From: Bog-473 sp052148295
GTDB taxonomy: Bacteria; Actinomycetota; Acidimicrobiia; Acidimicrobiales; RAAP-2
Direction of reading: 5' to 3'
Length of the DNA: 55,940 nucleotides
Assembly (NCBI GenBank): GCA_052148295.1
Contig: JBKQIP010000151.1
Span: 1 to 55,940 of the forward strand
Made by a program: the position numbers and the translations under genes. This document shows, one piece after another, positions 23,824-31,125 of the stretch. The notes beneath the pieces are model-generated. The model searched no databases, had not been told where the DNA came from, and worked only from the letters and a program-made list of their open reading frames with translations. Numbering within the stretch: the stretch's first letter is position 1; the number at the start of each line of letters is the position of its first letter.

Positions 23824-24114
23824 TCAGTCGAGGGTGTCGTAGCGATGCCGCTCGATGCTGGCGCGATCGAGGTGCCCCTCCAAGGACAGTTGCGCCGGAT
23901 GCTGCGCGGCCACCTCGTCGAAGGCGGCGGCGTCCGCGTCGGTGGCCCACAACACCACGACGAGCCACCGGTCGTCCCGGCGCGCCGTGGTGCGGCGGAG
24001 GAAGCCGGGCTGATTGGGCACCAACTCGGTCTGCACCCGCCGGTCCGACGCCAGGAACGACTTCTCGTCGGCCCCGGCGGCCAGCCGGAACGTGGTCGTC
24101 TCCACTACGGACAC
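23824..24114 (-). CDS. small ABM-like (dimeric alpha-beta barrel) protein
   Basis: 96 residues. The pattern VETTTFRLAAGADEKSFL...PGFLRRTTARRDDRWLVVVLWAT is that of ferredoxin-fold antibiotic-biosynthesis monooxygenase-like proteins, but the family match is by appearance only and no catalytic residue is evident. GTG 24114 has GGAGG about 6 nt upstream. It sits 1 nt before the enoyl-CoA hydratase gene and 28 nt after a VOC gene. Confidence 0.6.
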   Translation of the reverse strand: MSVVETTTFRLAAGADEKSFLASDRRVQTELVPNQPGFLRRTTARRDDRWLVVVLWATDADAAAFDEVAAQHPAQLSLEGHLDRASIERHRYDTLD

Positions 24115-24142
24115 GGCCCGCCGCCTCCCGCCGTGCCCCCGG

Positions 24143-24496
24143 TCACGCCTGCACCAACATCACCGGGTTGCCCTCGGGATCGGTGATGCCGGCCAAGGTC
24201 GGCCCACCCGGGATGTCGAACGGTTCGGCCACGATCGTGGCCCCGAGCGACACGGAATGGTCGAGGGACGACCGCAGGTCTGCCACCTGCACATAGAGCG
24301 TCACGCCCGACCGGTCGCTCTGGCGGATGTGCCCGCCGGGACCCGGCTCCGGACCCCCGATGCCAGCCGGGATGTCCATGATGAAGCCGTCACCGATCTT
24401 CCAATTGAAGAGCCCGGCGTAGAAGGCCCGCAACAGCCCCGCATCCTTGGCCTCGATCTCCCAGTGGACCACCGGTCGCGCCCAATCCTCTGCCAT
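24143..24496 (-). CDS. VOC family (glyoxalase/bleomycin-resistance-like) protein
   Basis: 117 residues, two beta-alpha-beta-beta-beta units. VVHWEIEAKDAGLLRAFYAGLFNWKI is the N-terminal half, and FDIPGGPTLAGITDPEGNPVMLVQ the C-terminal strand with the usual Asp-Pro-Glu-Gly-Asn turn. This resembles the CFP-30/glyoxalase-like subfamily. Substrate is unknown. A GGGAGGAG Shine-Dalgarno lies 6 nt before ATG 24496, and a TAGCGT hexamer lies further upstream. Confidence 0.8.
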   Translation of the reverse strand: MAEDWARPVVHWEIEAKDAGLLRAFYAGLFNWKIGDGFIMDIPAGIGGPEPGPGGHIRQSDRSGVTLYVQVADLRSSLDHSVSLGATIVAEPFDIPGGPTLAGITDPEGNPVMLVQA

Positions 24497-24599
24497 GCTG
24501 CTCCTCCCGGTGCCGGCGAACCACGCTACCGAGGTCGCGGGGCGCCCGCTCCCGGATCGTGAGGCCGCCAGGACGTGGACCGGTCGCCTCGGCTTTGGG

Positions 24600-24635
24600 C
24601 CTCAGCGGTTGTACCTCAGCGGTTGTCCCTCAGCG
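24600..24635. repeat. 14-bp tandem repeat (2.6 copies) spanning the mrp stop codon
   Basis: CCTCAGCGGTTGTA at 24600-24613, CCTCAGCGGTTGTC at 24614-24627 and CCTCAGCG at 24628-24635. The gene stop (TCA 24630-24632) is in the last copy, and stop-like TCA triplets recur in each. Confidence 0.85.
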
Positions 24636-25823
24636 CAGGCTGAGCTCCTTGCGGTAGACCCGCGCCGGCCCCAGGGACGCCAGTCGCCCGGCGATGTCGA
24701 TGAAGGCACGCGCCGTTTCGCTGTCGGGCTCTTCGGTGACGATGGGCCGCCCCTCGTCCGCCCCCCGACGGACGGCATTGACCAGCGGCACCCGCCCGAG
24801 GAGGGGGATGCCGAGGTCCGCGGCCAAGGTGTCGCCCCCACCCGAACCGAACAGCTCGTAGCGGGTGCCGTCATCGCCGGTGAACCAACTCATGTTCTCG
24901 ACCACGCCTCGCACCGAGAGCTTCAGGCGCCGGGCGGCAAAGGCGGACCGCTGGGCCACCCGTTGCGCCGCGGCCTGTGGGGTGGTCACCACGATGATCT
25001 CCGCCTTGGACATCACCTGAGCGAGGGTGAGCGCCACGTCTCCGGTCCCGGGCGGCATGTCCACCAGCACGAAGTCCGGTTCACCCCAGAAGGCGTCGGA
25101 GAGGAACTGCTGAATCGCCTTGTGCAACATGGGCCCGCGCCAGATGACCGGCTGGTCGTCGGGGACGAAGTAACCCATGGACAGGCACTTCACACCATGC
25201 ATGGATGTGGGGATCACGACGTCGCCGAGGATGATCGGGTCATGATCGGTCCCGAGCATCTTGGGCACCGAGAACCCGTAGACATCGGCGTCCAGCAGGC
25301 CCACGCTGTGGCCGGCCTGGGACAGCGCCACGGCCAGGTTCACCGTGACGGTCGACTTGCCGACGCCGCCCTTGCCGGACGAGACCCCGATGACCCGGGT
25401 CGGCGAGTCCGGCAACAGAAAGGTGGGCGTCGGCGCGTCGGCGCCATGCGCGTGGCCGTGCTCACCGTGCCCGTGCTCACCGTGCTCGTCCTGGGTCACG
25501 TCGTCGCCGCTCGTCGTCTCCGGCGTCCCCAGCATGAGGCGACGCAAGGTGATGCGGAGCGCAGCCCGCTCCTGCTCGTTCATCACCGTCAGGTCGAACT
25601 CCACGTCATCGACACCCGGCACTGTCCGCGCCACCCGGAGCACCTCGTCGGCCAACTCGTCGGATCCGGGCCACGCCGCCACGGGGAGCGCGAGCTCGAT
25701 CCGGACGCGCCGTCGACGGGCCGTGACGACGCGCAGGAAACCGATGTCGCCCAGTGGCAATCCCAGCTCAGGTTCGACGACGGCGCCGAGCGCCGCTTCG
25801 AGCTGGGTCTGGTCTCCTGCCAT
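24630..25823 (-). CDS. mrp: Mrp/ApbC-type Fe-S cluster carrier ATPase with His-rich linker
   Basis: 397 residues. An N-terminal MIP18/DUF59 domain (about 1-95) is joined to a ParA-like NTPase by a linker holding six His in residues 114-126. Walker A is GVSSGKGGVGKSTVTVN (about 146-162); switch II is VDMPPGTGDVALT; VVENMSWFTGDDGTRYELFG replaces the CxxC-bearing loop of proteobacterial ApbC, as in other actinobacterial Mrp. It would carry or insert Fe-S clusters. ATG 25823 has GAGGAAG upstream. It is divergent from a SufR-like regulator and a cysteine desulfurase. Confidence 0.92.
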   Translation of the reverse strand: MAGDQTQLEAALGAVVEPELGLPLGDIGFLRVVTARRRRVRIELALPVAAWPGSDELADEVLRVARTVPGVDDVEFDLTVMNEQERAALRITLRRLMLGTPETTSGDDVTQDEHGEHGHGEHGHAHGADAPTPTFLLPDSPTRVIGVSSGKGGVGKSTVTVNLAVALSQAGHSVGLLDADVYGFSVPKMLGTDHDPIILGDVVIPTSMHGVKCLSMGYFVPDDQPVIWRGPMLHKAIQQFLSDAFWGEPDFVLVDMPPGTGDVALTLAQVMSKAEIIVVTTPQAAAQRVAQRSAFAARRLKLSVRGVVENMSWFTGDDGTRYELFGSGGGDTLAADLGIPLLGRVPLVNAVRRGADEGRPIVTEEPDSETARAFIDIAGRLASLGPARVYRKELSLR

Positions 25824-25902
25824 GCACTTCCTCGTCTTCTTCGGTATCCGGACTTCGTGCTGAAAAGCAGCCGAGCGGGCATCGGGGCCATCTCGAACGT
25901 CA

Positions 25903-25914
25903 CGCACGCGTGCG
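25903..25914. promoter_or_regulatory. 12-bp palindrome, candidate operator between mrp and the SufR-like gene
   Basis: CGCACGCGTGCG is a perfect palindrome in the 130-bp divergent intergenic region, about 27 bp upstream of the regulator's -10. It is a candidate binding site for the adjacent Fe-S regulator. Confidence 0.4.
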
Positions 25915-25940
25915 CCCTGCTGACGGACCTGAACCCCCGG

Positions 25941-25946
25941 TAGACT
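25941..25946 (+). promoter_or_regulatory. -10 element for leaderless SufR-like gene
   Basis: TAGACT, then 7 nt, then GTG 25954. No Shine-Dalgarno is visible. Confidence 0.6.
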
Positions 25947-25953
25947 ACCCACC

Positions 25954-26715
25954 GTGAGCACGATCCCGATCGCAGCGGAGAACCCGGCGGCGGTCGAGGG
26001 TGGCTCGCACGGACCGGACGACGGTCAGTTCTCGGCGGCCGTCGCGGCCATGTCCGCCGCCTTTGGCGATCCCACGCGTCGCGACATCTTCCTCCATGTC
26101 CGCACCGAACCCGGGGCGACGGCGACCGAGGTGGCCAATGCATTCTCGCTCCACCCCAATGTGGCGCGGCACCACCTCCAGCGCCTGGTCGACGGCGGGT
26201 ATCTCCGGGTGGAGATGGGTCGCCGGGCCGCCGGAGCCGGACGTCCCTCCAAGCAGTACTTCTGCGTCGAGGAGGAGCTCGCCATCGGCGTGATGCAGCG
26301 CCGCGACGATCTCCTCATGCGGCTCCTGGCCGAAGCGATGCAGCGTCTCGGACCCGAAGAGGCGGAAACCATGGCCGCCCACGTGGGCGAGGAGTACGGC
26401 CGATCACTGGCGGCCCGCATGACACCGACCGAAGGGCAGCGCACGATACGCGCGGCCATGCACGTCGTGGCCGACACGCTCACGGCCCACGGTTTCGCGG
26501 CCCATGCCGAGGACAGGGGGGCCACCACCGCGGTGGTGGCCGAGCAGTGTCCTTTCGGCAACGCCAGCACGACGAATCCCGTCCTGTGCGCCGTGGACCG
26601 GGGCATGGTGAAAGGACTGTTGTCGGGTTTGTGCGGAAAGGAATCGGAGCAGGCGCTGCCCGTGATCCTGTCCTCCCGCGCCCGCGGTGACGACGCCTGC
26701 ACAGCCTCCGCCTGA
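25954..26715 (+). CDS. SufR-like ArsR/DeoR-type HTH regulator with C-terminal Cys motif
   Basis: 253 residues. The winged HTH (about 30-110) includes FGDPTRRDIFLHV and VANAFSLHPNVARHHLQRLV. The C-terminal half ends in CPFGNASTTNPVLCAVDRGMV...GLC, giving Cys spaced 12 and 14 residues apart, a pattern of SufR-type regulators that ligate a 4Fe-4S cluster and repress suf genes. It is followed 12 nt later by a cysteine desulfurase and is divergent from mrp, which supports an Fe-S homeostasis role. GTG 25954 is supported by the leaderless -10. Assignment to SufR rather than another ArsR-like group is moderate. Confidence 0.8.
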   Translation: MSTIPIAAENPAAVEGGSHGPDDGQFSAAVAAMSAAFGDPTRRDIFLHVRTEPGATATEVANAFSLHPNVARHHLQRLVDGGYLRVEMGRRAAGAGRPSKQYFCVEEELAIGVMQRRDDLLMRLLAEAMQRLGPEEAETMAAHVGEEYGRSLAARMTPTEGQRTIRAAMHVVADTLTAHGFAAHAEDRGATTAVVAEQCPFGNASTTNPVLCAVDRGMVKGLLSGLCGKESEQALPVILSSRARGDDACTASA

Positions 26716-26727
26716 GCGCGGACCGAG

Positions 26728-27873
26728 ATGCGGGCCTATCTGGACCACGCCAGCACGACGCCGGTGCGCCCGGAGGCTCTGGCGGCGCTCGAGCAATGGA
26801 TGAGCCTGCCGGCGGCGGACCCGGGGCGGTTGCACGAGGAGGGACGCATCGTCCGTGACGCCGTCGAGCGAGCGCGTGAGCAGGTGGCGACGTTGGTCGG
26901 CGTCTCACCACGCCAGGTGGTCTTCACCTCCGGAGGGACCGAAGCCATCAACGCCGCCGTGTGGGGCGTCACCCGACAGCACGACGACGCACCCATCCTC
27001 TGTGCCGCCGTGGAGCACTCCGCCGTCCGCGACGCCTCGGCCCGATCGGCACCCGTCGAGGTCGTCCCCGTCGACACGGCCGCCCGCCTCGATGTGGATG
27101 CGCTCGCCGCTCGGCTCCACTCGAACACCGCGGTCCGACCGGCGCTGGTGCACTGCCAGTGGGCCAATCACGAGGTCGGCACGCTGCAGCCGGTCGGTGA
27201 CGTCGTCCGCCTGTGCCGGGACGCCGGCGTGCCCGTGCACGTCGATGCCGCGGCCGCCTGCGGACATGTGCCACTCGATCTCGGACTTCTCGATGCGGAC
27301 CTGGTCAGCCTGAGTGCCCACAAATTCGGGGGCGTTCCGGGCGCCGGAGCGCTCGTGATTCGTCGGGGCAGCCGCGTCGCACCCTTCATCGTCGGCGGTG
27401 ACCAGGAGCGGGCACGGAGGGCCGGGCTCGAGGCGGTGCCTGCCCTGATGGCCTTCGGTGCCGCGGCTGCCCGTCTCGCCGAAGACGACCAACGCATCCT
27501 GCACGACGAAATGGGCGAGGCCCGTCGGATCATCGGCGCCATCACCGACGCCGCCACATCGGTTGCGGAGGTGGAGGTGGTAGGTCCACCCGATGGCAGG
27601 GACCGACTGCCCTACCTGGTGTGCCTCGGCGTCCACGGGGTCGAGGCCGAGCCGGTGCTCATCGGGCTCGACCGGGCGGGGGTGGCCGTCCATTCCGGCT
27701 CTGCCTGTTCGTCGGAGAGCATCGAGCCCTCCCCGGTTCTCGAAGCCATGGGCGTTGACGCCAACCACTCACTGCGTGTCTCCGTCGGCTGGTCGACCAC
27801 CGATGCGGACGTCCGCGCGTTCGCCGGTGCCTTCGGACCCGTGGTGTCGGGACTGCGGTCCTTGCGGAGCTGA
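26728..27873 (+). CDS. cysteine desulfurase (NifS/IscS type)
   Basis: 381 residues. YLDHASTTPVRPEAL, SGGTEAINAAVWG, the PLP Lys199 in SLSAHKFGGVPGAGAL, and the active-site loop HSGSACSSESIEPS with Cys327 identify a class I enzyme. It abstracts sulfur from Cys for Fe-S cluster or thio-cofactor assembly. The gene lies 12 nt after the SufR-like regulator in the same direction. No scaffold (sufB/sufU/iscU) gene lies nearby, so it may serve a dedicated pathway together with Mrp. Confidence 0.92.
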   Translation: MRAYLDHASTTPVRPEALAALEQWMSLPAADPGRLHEEGRIVRDAVERAREQVATLVGVSPRQVVFTSGGTEAINAAVWGVTRQHDDAPILCAAVEHSAVRDASARSAPVEVVPVDTAARLDVDALAARLHSNTAVRPALVHCQWANHEVGTLQPVGDVVRLCRDAGVPVHVDAAAACGHVPLDLGLLDADLVSLSAHKFGGVPGAGALVIRRGSRVAPFIVGGDQERARRAGLEAVPALMAFGAAAARLAEDDQRILHDEMGEARRIIGAITDAATSVAEVEVVGPPDGRDRLPYLVCLGVHGVEAEPVLIGLDRAGVAVHSGSACSSESIEPSPVLEAMGVDANHSLRVSVGWSTTDADVRAFAGAFGPVVSGLRSLRS

Positions 27874-27933
27874 CGAGCTCATTGCGGAACCAGCCTCTTG
27901 GCAGGGGCCGGACCGGTTGTCACACCCTCGTCG

Positions 27934-27939
27934 TAACGT
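27934..27939 (+). promoter_or_regulatory. -10 element for leaderless DUF222-HNH gene
   Basis: TAACGT, then 7 nt, then GTG 27947. Confidence 0.55.
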
Positions 27940-27946
27940 GACCACC

Positions 27947-29218
27947 GTGGCCCCCAGGACAGCCCCGGCGACAACGCCCCCGACAACCTCCGCCGCCCTC
28001 CACGACGAACTGGCCCGAGCGGTGCGGACCATCCGACGCGTGGTGCGCCAGGCGGCCCCGGGGGCGATCTCGGGGGACGAGGCCCGGTCCTTGGTCACCC
28101 TGTTGGGCCAGGCCGAGCGTGCGGTGGCGTCGGGGATCGCCCTGTTGGCCCCGGTGGTGCTCGAGACCGGCTCGTACGCCAAGGAGGGCCACGCCACCGC
28201 GGCGGACTGGCTGGGGGAGGTGGCCGGCTCCTCGGCCGGCGTGGCCAAGGGGCGCCTGGCCGCCGCCGAGCGGGCCGCCTCCTCGCCCGAGCTGGCTCGG
28301 GCGCTGCACGGGGCCGAGTTGTCGGCGGCGGAGCTCAAGATGGTGACCGACACCGCCAAGGTGGCGCCCGAGGCGGCGGCCACCTTGCTCCCGCTGGTGG
28401 CCGAGCGCGCCAGCCATCAAGAGCTCAGCGACGCTGCGGCCCGCATGCGCTCGGCCGCCCGCTGTGCCGAGACGGCCCGGGCCCGCCGGGCCCGTGTGCA
28501 CGTCCAGCGCCACGTGCGCTGGCGCCAGGACCCCCACGGCGGCATCCGGGGCGAGTTCTTCTGCGACGAGGTGGCCTGGGCGGGCGTCGGCCCTGTGCTC
28601 GAGGCCGAGGCCAAAGCGCGTGCCAAGGCCGCCGGGGCGGGCGAACCGCTCGAGGCCCACCGCCTCGACGCCCTGATCGCCCTCCTCAGCGGGGCGAGGC
28701 CCCGCGGGCGGGGCACCCCCCGGCCCCGAGCCATCGTGCTGGTCGACGCCCGGGCGCTACGCCGGGGCCACGCACAGCGCGACGAGGTCTGCGAGATCGA
28801 GGGCGTGGGGCCGGTCAGCGTCGATGCCGCCACCGAGCTCTTGGGCGAGGCCGGGCTTCAGTTCGTCGTCCAAGACGGCGTCGACGTGCGCACCGTCACC
28901 GGCACGTCGCGATCCATCGGCGCCCGCCTCGACACCGCGCTGTTGGTGCGCGACCGGGTCTGCGTGGTCCCGGGCTGCGGCCGGCGCCTCGGCCTCGAGC
29001 GCGACCACTGGCAGGTCGACTTCGGCCACGACGGCCCCACCGCATTGGCCAACCTGGCCCGTCTTTGCGGCCCCCACCACGACATGAAGACCCACGGGGG
29101 CTGGAGGCTCGGCGGGGGACCGGGCCACTGGACCTGGGAACCGCCCGAGCACCCGCCCAGTGCGGGCTACATCGCACGGGCCCGGCGCCTGGCCGCGGCC
29201 AAGGCGAAACGAGAATAG
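27947..29218 (+). CDS. DUF222/HNH endonuclease domain protein
   Basis: 423 residues. The helical DUF222 region (about 20-330) is followed by an HNH nuclease motif: VCVVPGCGRRLGLERDHWQVDF, then GPTALANLARLCGPHHDMKTH, with the Cys pairs, the Asp-His and the Asn-His ligands. These are abundant actinobacterial proteins, often multicopy and sometimes near mobile DNA, with poorly defined function. GTG 27947 is supported by a -10 7 nt upstream; GTG 27938 is in frame but lies on that hexamer. No inverted repeats or transposase gene flank it. Confidence 0.85.
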   Translation: MAPRTAPATTPPTTSAALHDELARAVRTIRRVVRQAAPGAISGDEARSLVTLLGQAERAVASGIALLAPVVLETGSYAKEGHATAADWLGEVAGSSAGVAKGRLAAAERAASSPELARALHGAELSAAELKMVTDTAKVAPEAAATLLPLVAERASHQELSDAAARMRSAARCAETARARRARVHVQRHVRWRQDPHGGIRGEFFCDEVAWAGVGPVLEAEAKARAKAAGAGEPLEAHRLDALIALLSGARPRGRGTPRPRAIVLVDARALRRGHAQRDEVCEIEGVGPVSVDAATELLGEAGLQFVVQDGVDVRTVTGTSRSIGARLDTALLVRDRVCVVPGCGRRLGLERDHWQVDFGHDGPTALANLARLCGPHHDMKTHGGWRLGGGPGHWTWEPPEHPPSAGYIARARRLAAAKAKRE

Positions 29219-29227
29219 CTACTCGGT

Positions 29228-29255
29228 GTCGGCGTCAGGCCGTCGCCGTCAGCCT
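29228..29255. repeat. imperfect 14-bp tandem repeat over the ccmI-like stop codon
   Basis: GTCGGCGTCAGGCC (29228-29241) and GTCGCCGTCAGCCT (29242-29255) match at 11 of 14 positions. The second holds the minus-strand stop TCA 29249-29251. This is weaker than the other cases. An inverted CGTCAG/CTGACG is also present and could be part of a hairpin. Confidence 0.45.
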
Positions 29256-30094
29256 GACGGCGAATTCAGCGCTGCCGGAACCGGGAGACCCGCCTCGATG
29301 TAGGCACCTCTCATCGTCGAGGCCTCCTCTTCCACAATCGAGGCCGGCGGGTTGTCCTTGAGAAAGTCACCGAACTGCGTCGCGGCAGCCGCATCGTTGT
29401 GGCCCTGGTACAGCAGGATCAGACCCAGGTACAGGTGGGCGCCAAAATAGCTGGGGGCTGAGCGGACGGTCTTCTCCTCGGCTTCCTGCCCGAGCGCCAT
29501 GAACGGGCGTGAGCGCAACCTCGAACCGGCGCTCCACTCCAACCAGCCCGACCCAGCCCGGGCGACCGGATTGGAGGGATCTTCGGCCAATACCTTGTCG
29601 TAGAGCTCGAGCGCGCTCTTGAACTGTCCCTGATTACTGAGGGTCGTCGCCTGCGCCAGCTGCTGTTCGACCAATTGGGCCTGAGGCTGAGTGATACTGC
29701 CCGACGACGACTGACCGGGCAGGCGAGGGTTCAGGGCGTGGACGAGCAGGATGACGATTCCGGCCACGATCAACGCGCTGGAGGCCACCATCCCCATCAA
29801 TCGCCAGGGTGATCGGCGGGATCTTCCTGCCGCCAGGTCGGGAAGCGCTACGGCGGGTTCCGGTTCCTGCACCCGGGGCGTCAGCCCCTCCAGCTCGTCC
29901 TCAACCTCGCTCAATCGGCGCTGGTCGCGGGCCAACAGCAGCGAGAAGTCCTCATCGCTGAGATCGCCGGCATCGTGTTCGGCCCGGGCGTCGTCGATGG
30001 AACGGAGCAAGAACTCTCGTTGGTCGTCGAGATACCAGCGCTCCTCTTCGCCATGGTCCCGGTTGCCCACGGATGAAGCAGGGGAATCAGCCAT
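29249..30094 (-). CDS. ccmI: CcmI-like TPR protein of cytochrome c maturation
   Basis: 281 residues or so. An N-terminal segment rich in charged helices (RWYLDDQREFLLRSIDDAR...LSDEDFSLLLARDQRRL) resembles the CcmI N-terminal region. One membrane segment (about 101-122) and a C-terminal TPR-like region (SNQGQFKSALELYDKVLAEDP, LYLGLILLYQGHNDAAA) follow. CcmI chaperones apocytochrome c. ATG 30094 or GTG 30097 overlaps the ccmH 3' end. It is the last gene of the ccm operon. Confidence 0.75.
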   Translation of the reverse strand: MADSPASSVGNRDHGEEERWYLDDQREFLLRSIDDARAEHDAGDLSDEDFSLLLARDQRRLSEVEDELEGLTPRVQEPEPAVALPDLAAGRSRRSPWRLMGMVASSALIVAGIVILLVHALNPRLPGQSSSGSITQPQAQLVEQQLAQATTLSNQGQFKSALELYDKVLAEDPSNPVARAGSGWLEWSAGSRLRSRPFMALGQEAEEKTVRSAPSYFGAHLYLGLILLYQGHNDAAAATQFGDFLKDNPPASIVEEEASTMRGAYIEAGLPVPAALNSPSG

Positions 30095-30503
30095 CACCGT
30101 CAGTCTCCCCTACGGCGTCGGACATCACACCTCGCTGGCGGAGCTCGCGGAACTGCCGGCCACGGCGCACGAAGAAGACACCCATGCCGACCAGGGCACC
30201 GAGGCCGAGCAGGATCGGGATCAGCCAGATCACCGCGACGCCGCCCGATGCCGGCGGCACCAGCAGGATGGTCTGGCCGTACTGGCCGACCAGCGTCTGC
30301 TCGATCTGCCCGGTGGAGCGGCCCTGCTCGACCATGCGCACGATCTCATGGCGGACGGCCAGCGAGGTCGTCGCCTCCGACTGGGCGACCGACAGATCGG
30401 GGCACGACGGACACTTGACGACGGCCTCGATGGCGGCGGCATGCTGGGCTGCGGTCTGCGGCGACCCCGAGAACACGCCCCCGCCGATGAGGAGTGCGGC
30501 CAC
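30087..30503 (-). CDS. ccmH: cytochrome c maturation protein CcmH (NrfF-like)
   Basis: 138 residues from GTG 30503. The motif VVKCPSCPDLSVAQSEA holds the redox CxxC of CcmH, and GQYGQTILLVPPASG matches the conserved FLxxRYGxxVLLxPP region. A C-terminal membrane segment (about 90-112) follows. From GTG 30503 the signal sequence has almost no positive charge; the same open frame continues 22 codons upstream to a CTG at 30569, with a basic stretch and hydrophobic core of signal-peptide type. No ATG, GTG or TTG lies there, so the true start is uncertain. Confidence 0.82.
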   Translation of the reverse strand: MAALLIGGGVFSGSPQTAAQHAAAIEAVVKCPSCPDLSVAQSEATTSLAVRHEIVRMVEQGRSTGQIEQTLVGQYGQTILLVPPASGGVAVIWLIPILLGLGALVGMGVFFVRRGRQFRELRQRGVMSDAVGETDGDG

Positions 30504-30549
30504 GAGGACGACGAGCGGCAGGGCGACGCTGGCCCAGAGCGGGAGGCGC

Positions 30550-31125
30550 CTACGCCTGGCGGGAGCCAGCTTGCGCTTCCTTCAGCATGTGGGACAGTTC
30601 GGCCTGAGTCGCCGGTCCGGTGGCGGGATTGACCGTGATCCGACCGGACGGGTCGATGAGAAACGTGGTGGGCGGTCCGGTCACGCCGTAGCGCTCGGCG
30701 ATGCCGCCGCCCGGATCGTCGACGGCGGGCCAGGTGGCACCCTGGCTCACGAGAAAGGCGCGCGCCGAGGACACCTCGTCGTGGAACACCACGCTGACCA
30801 GATCGGCTCCGGGCGCGTGGCGGCCGTGATGCTGCTGCCAGTTGAAGGCGACCAGGTCGGGGGCTTCCTCCTGGCAGGGTTCGCACCAGCTGGCGAAGAA
30901 GTTGACGAAGACGAAGTGGCCCCGCAGGGCGGCGAGCGAGACCGGTGCTCCGGTGCGCAGATCCCGGCCCGAGAACGCGGGGGCCTGGTGCCCGAGGAGG
31001 GGACTGTTCACCTGCGTCGCCTCTTGGGGCGTGCGCGTGGCCAGCACCACACCGATCACGCACAGGACGAGGAGCACACCCCCGGCGACCCAGCGGGCGG
31101 TGTGACGCCGGGCAGGGACGTTCAT
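30550..31125 (-). CDS. ccmG: CcmG/DsbE-type thioredoxin
   Basis: 191 residues. An N-terminal membrane anchor (about 11-29, after basic PARRHTAR) and a thioredoxin fold facing outward. FVNFFASWCEPCQEEAPDL is the WCxxC active site, and GVTGPPTTFLIDPSGRI carries the cis-Pro region. It reduces apocytochrome Cys thiols for heme attachment. ATG 31125 overlaps the ccmF stop (ATGA). Confidence 0.93.
   Translation of the reverse strand: MNVPARRHTARWVAGGVLLVLCVIGVVLATRTPQEATQVNSPLLGHQAPAFSGRDLRTGAPVSLAALRGHFVFVNFFASWCEPCQEEAPDLVAFNWQQHHGRHAPGADLVSVVFHDEVSSARAFLVSQGATWPAVDDPGGGIAERYGVTGPPTTFLIDPSGRITVNPATGPATQAELSHMLKEAQAGSRQA

Noticed and set aside
9679..24635. Repeats at gene ends as CRISPR arrays
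   Set aside because: Units of 10-18 bp are tandem with no spacers, each array has two to three copies, and no cas gene is present.
27947..29218. DUF222-HNH protein as sign of a mobile element or homing endonuclease
   Set aside because: There are no transposase, integrase, terminal repeats or target duplications around it, and base composition is like its neighbours. Such proteins are common chromosomal genes in Actinobacteria.
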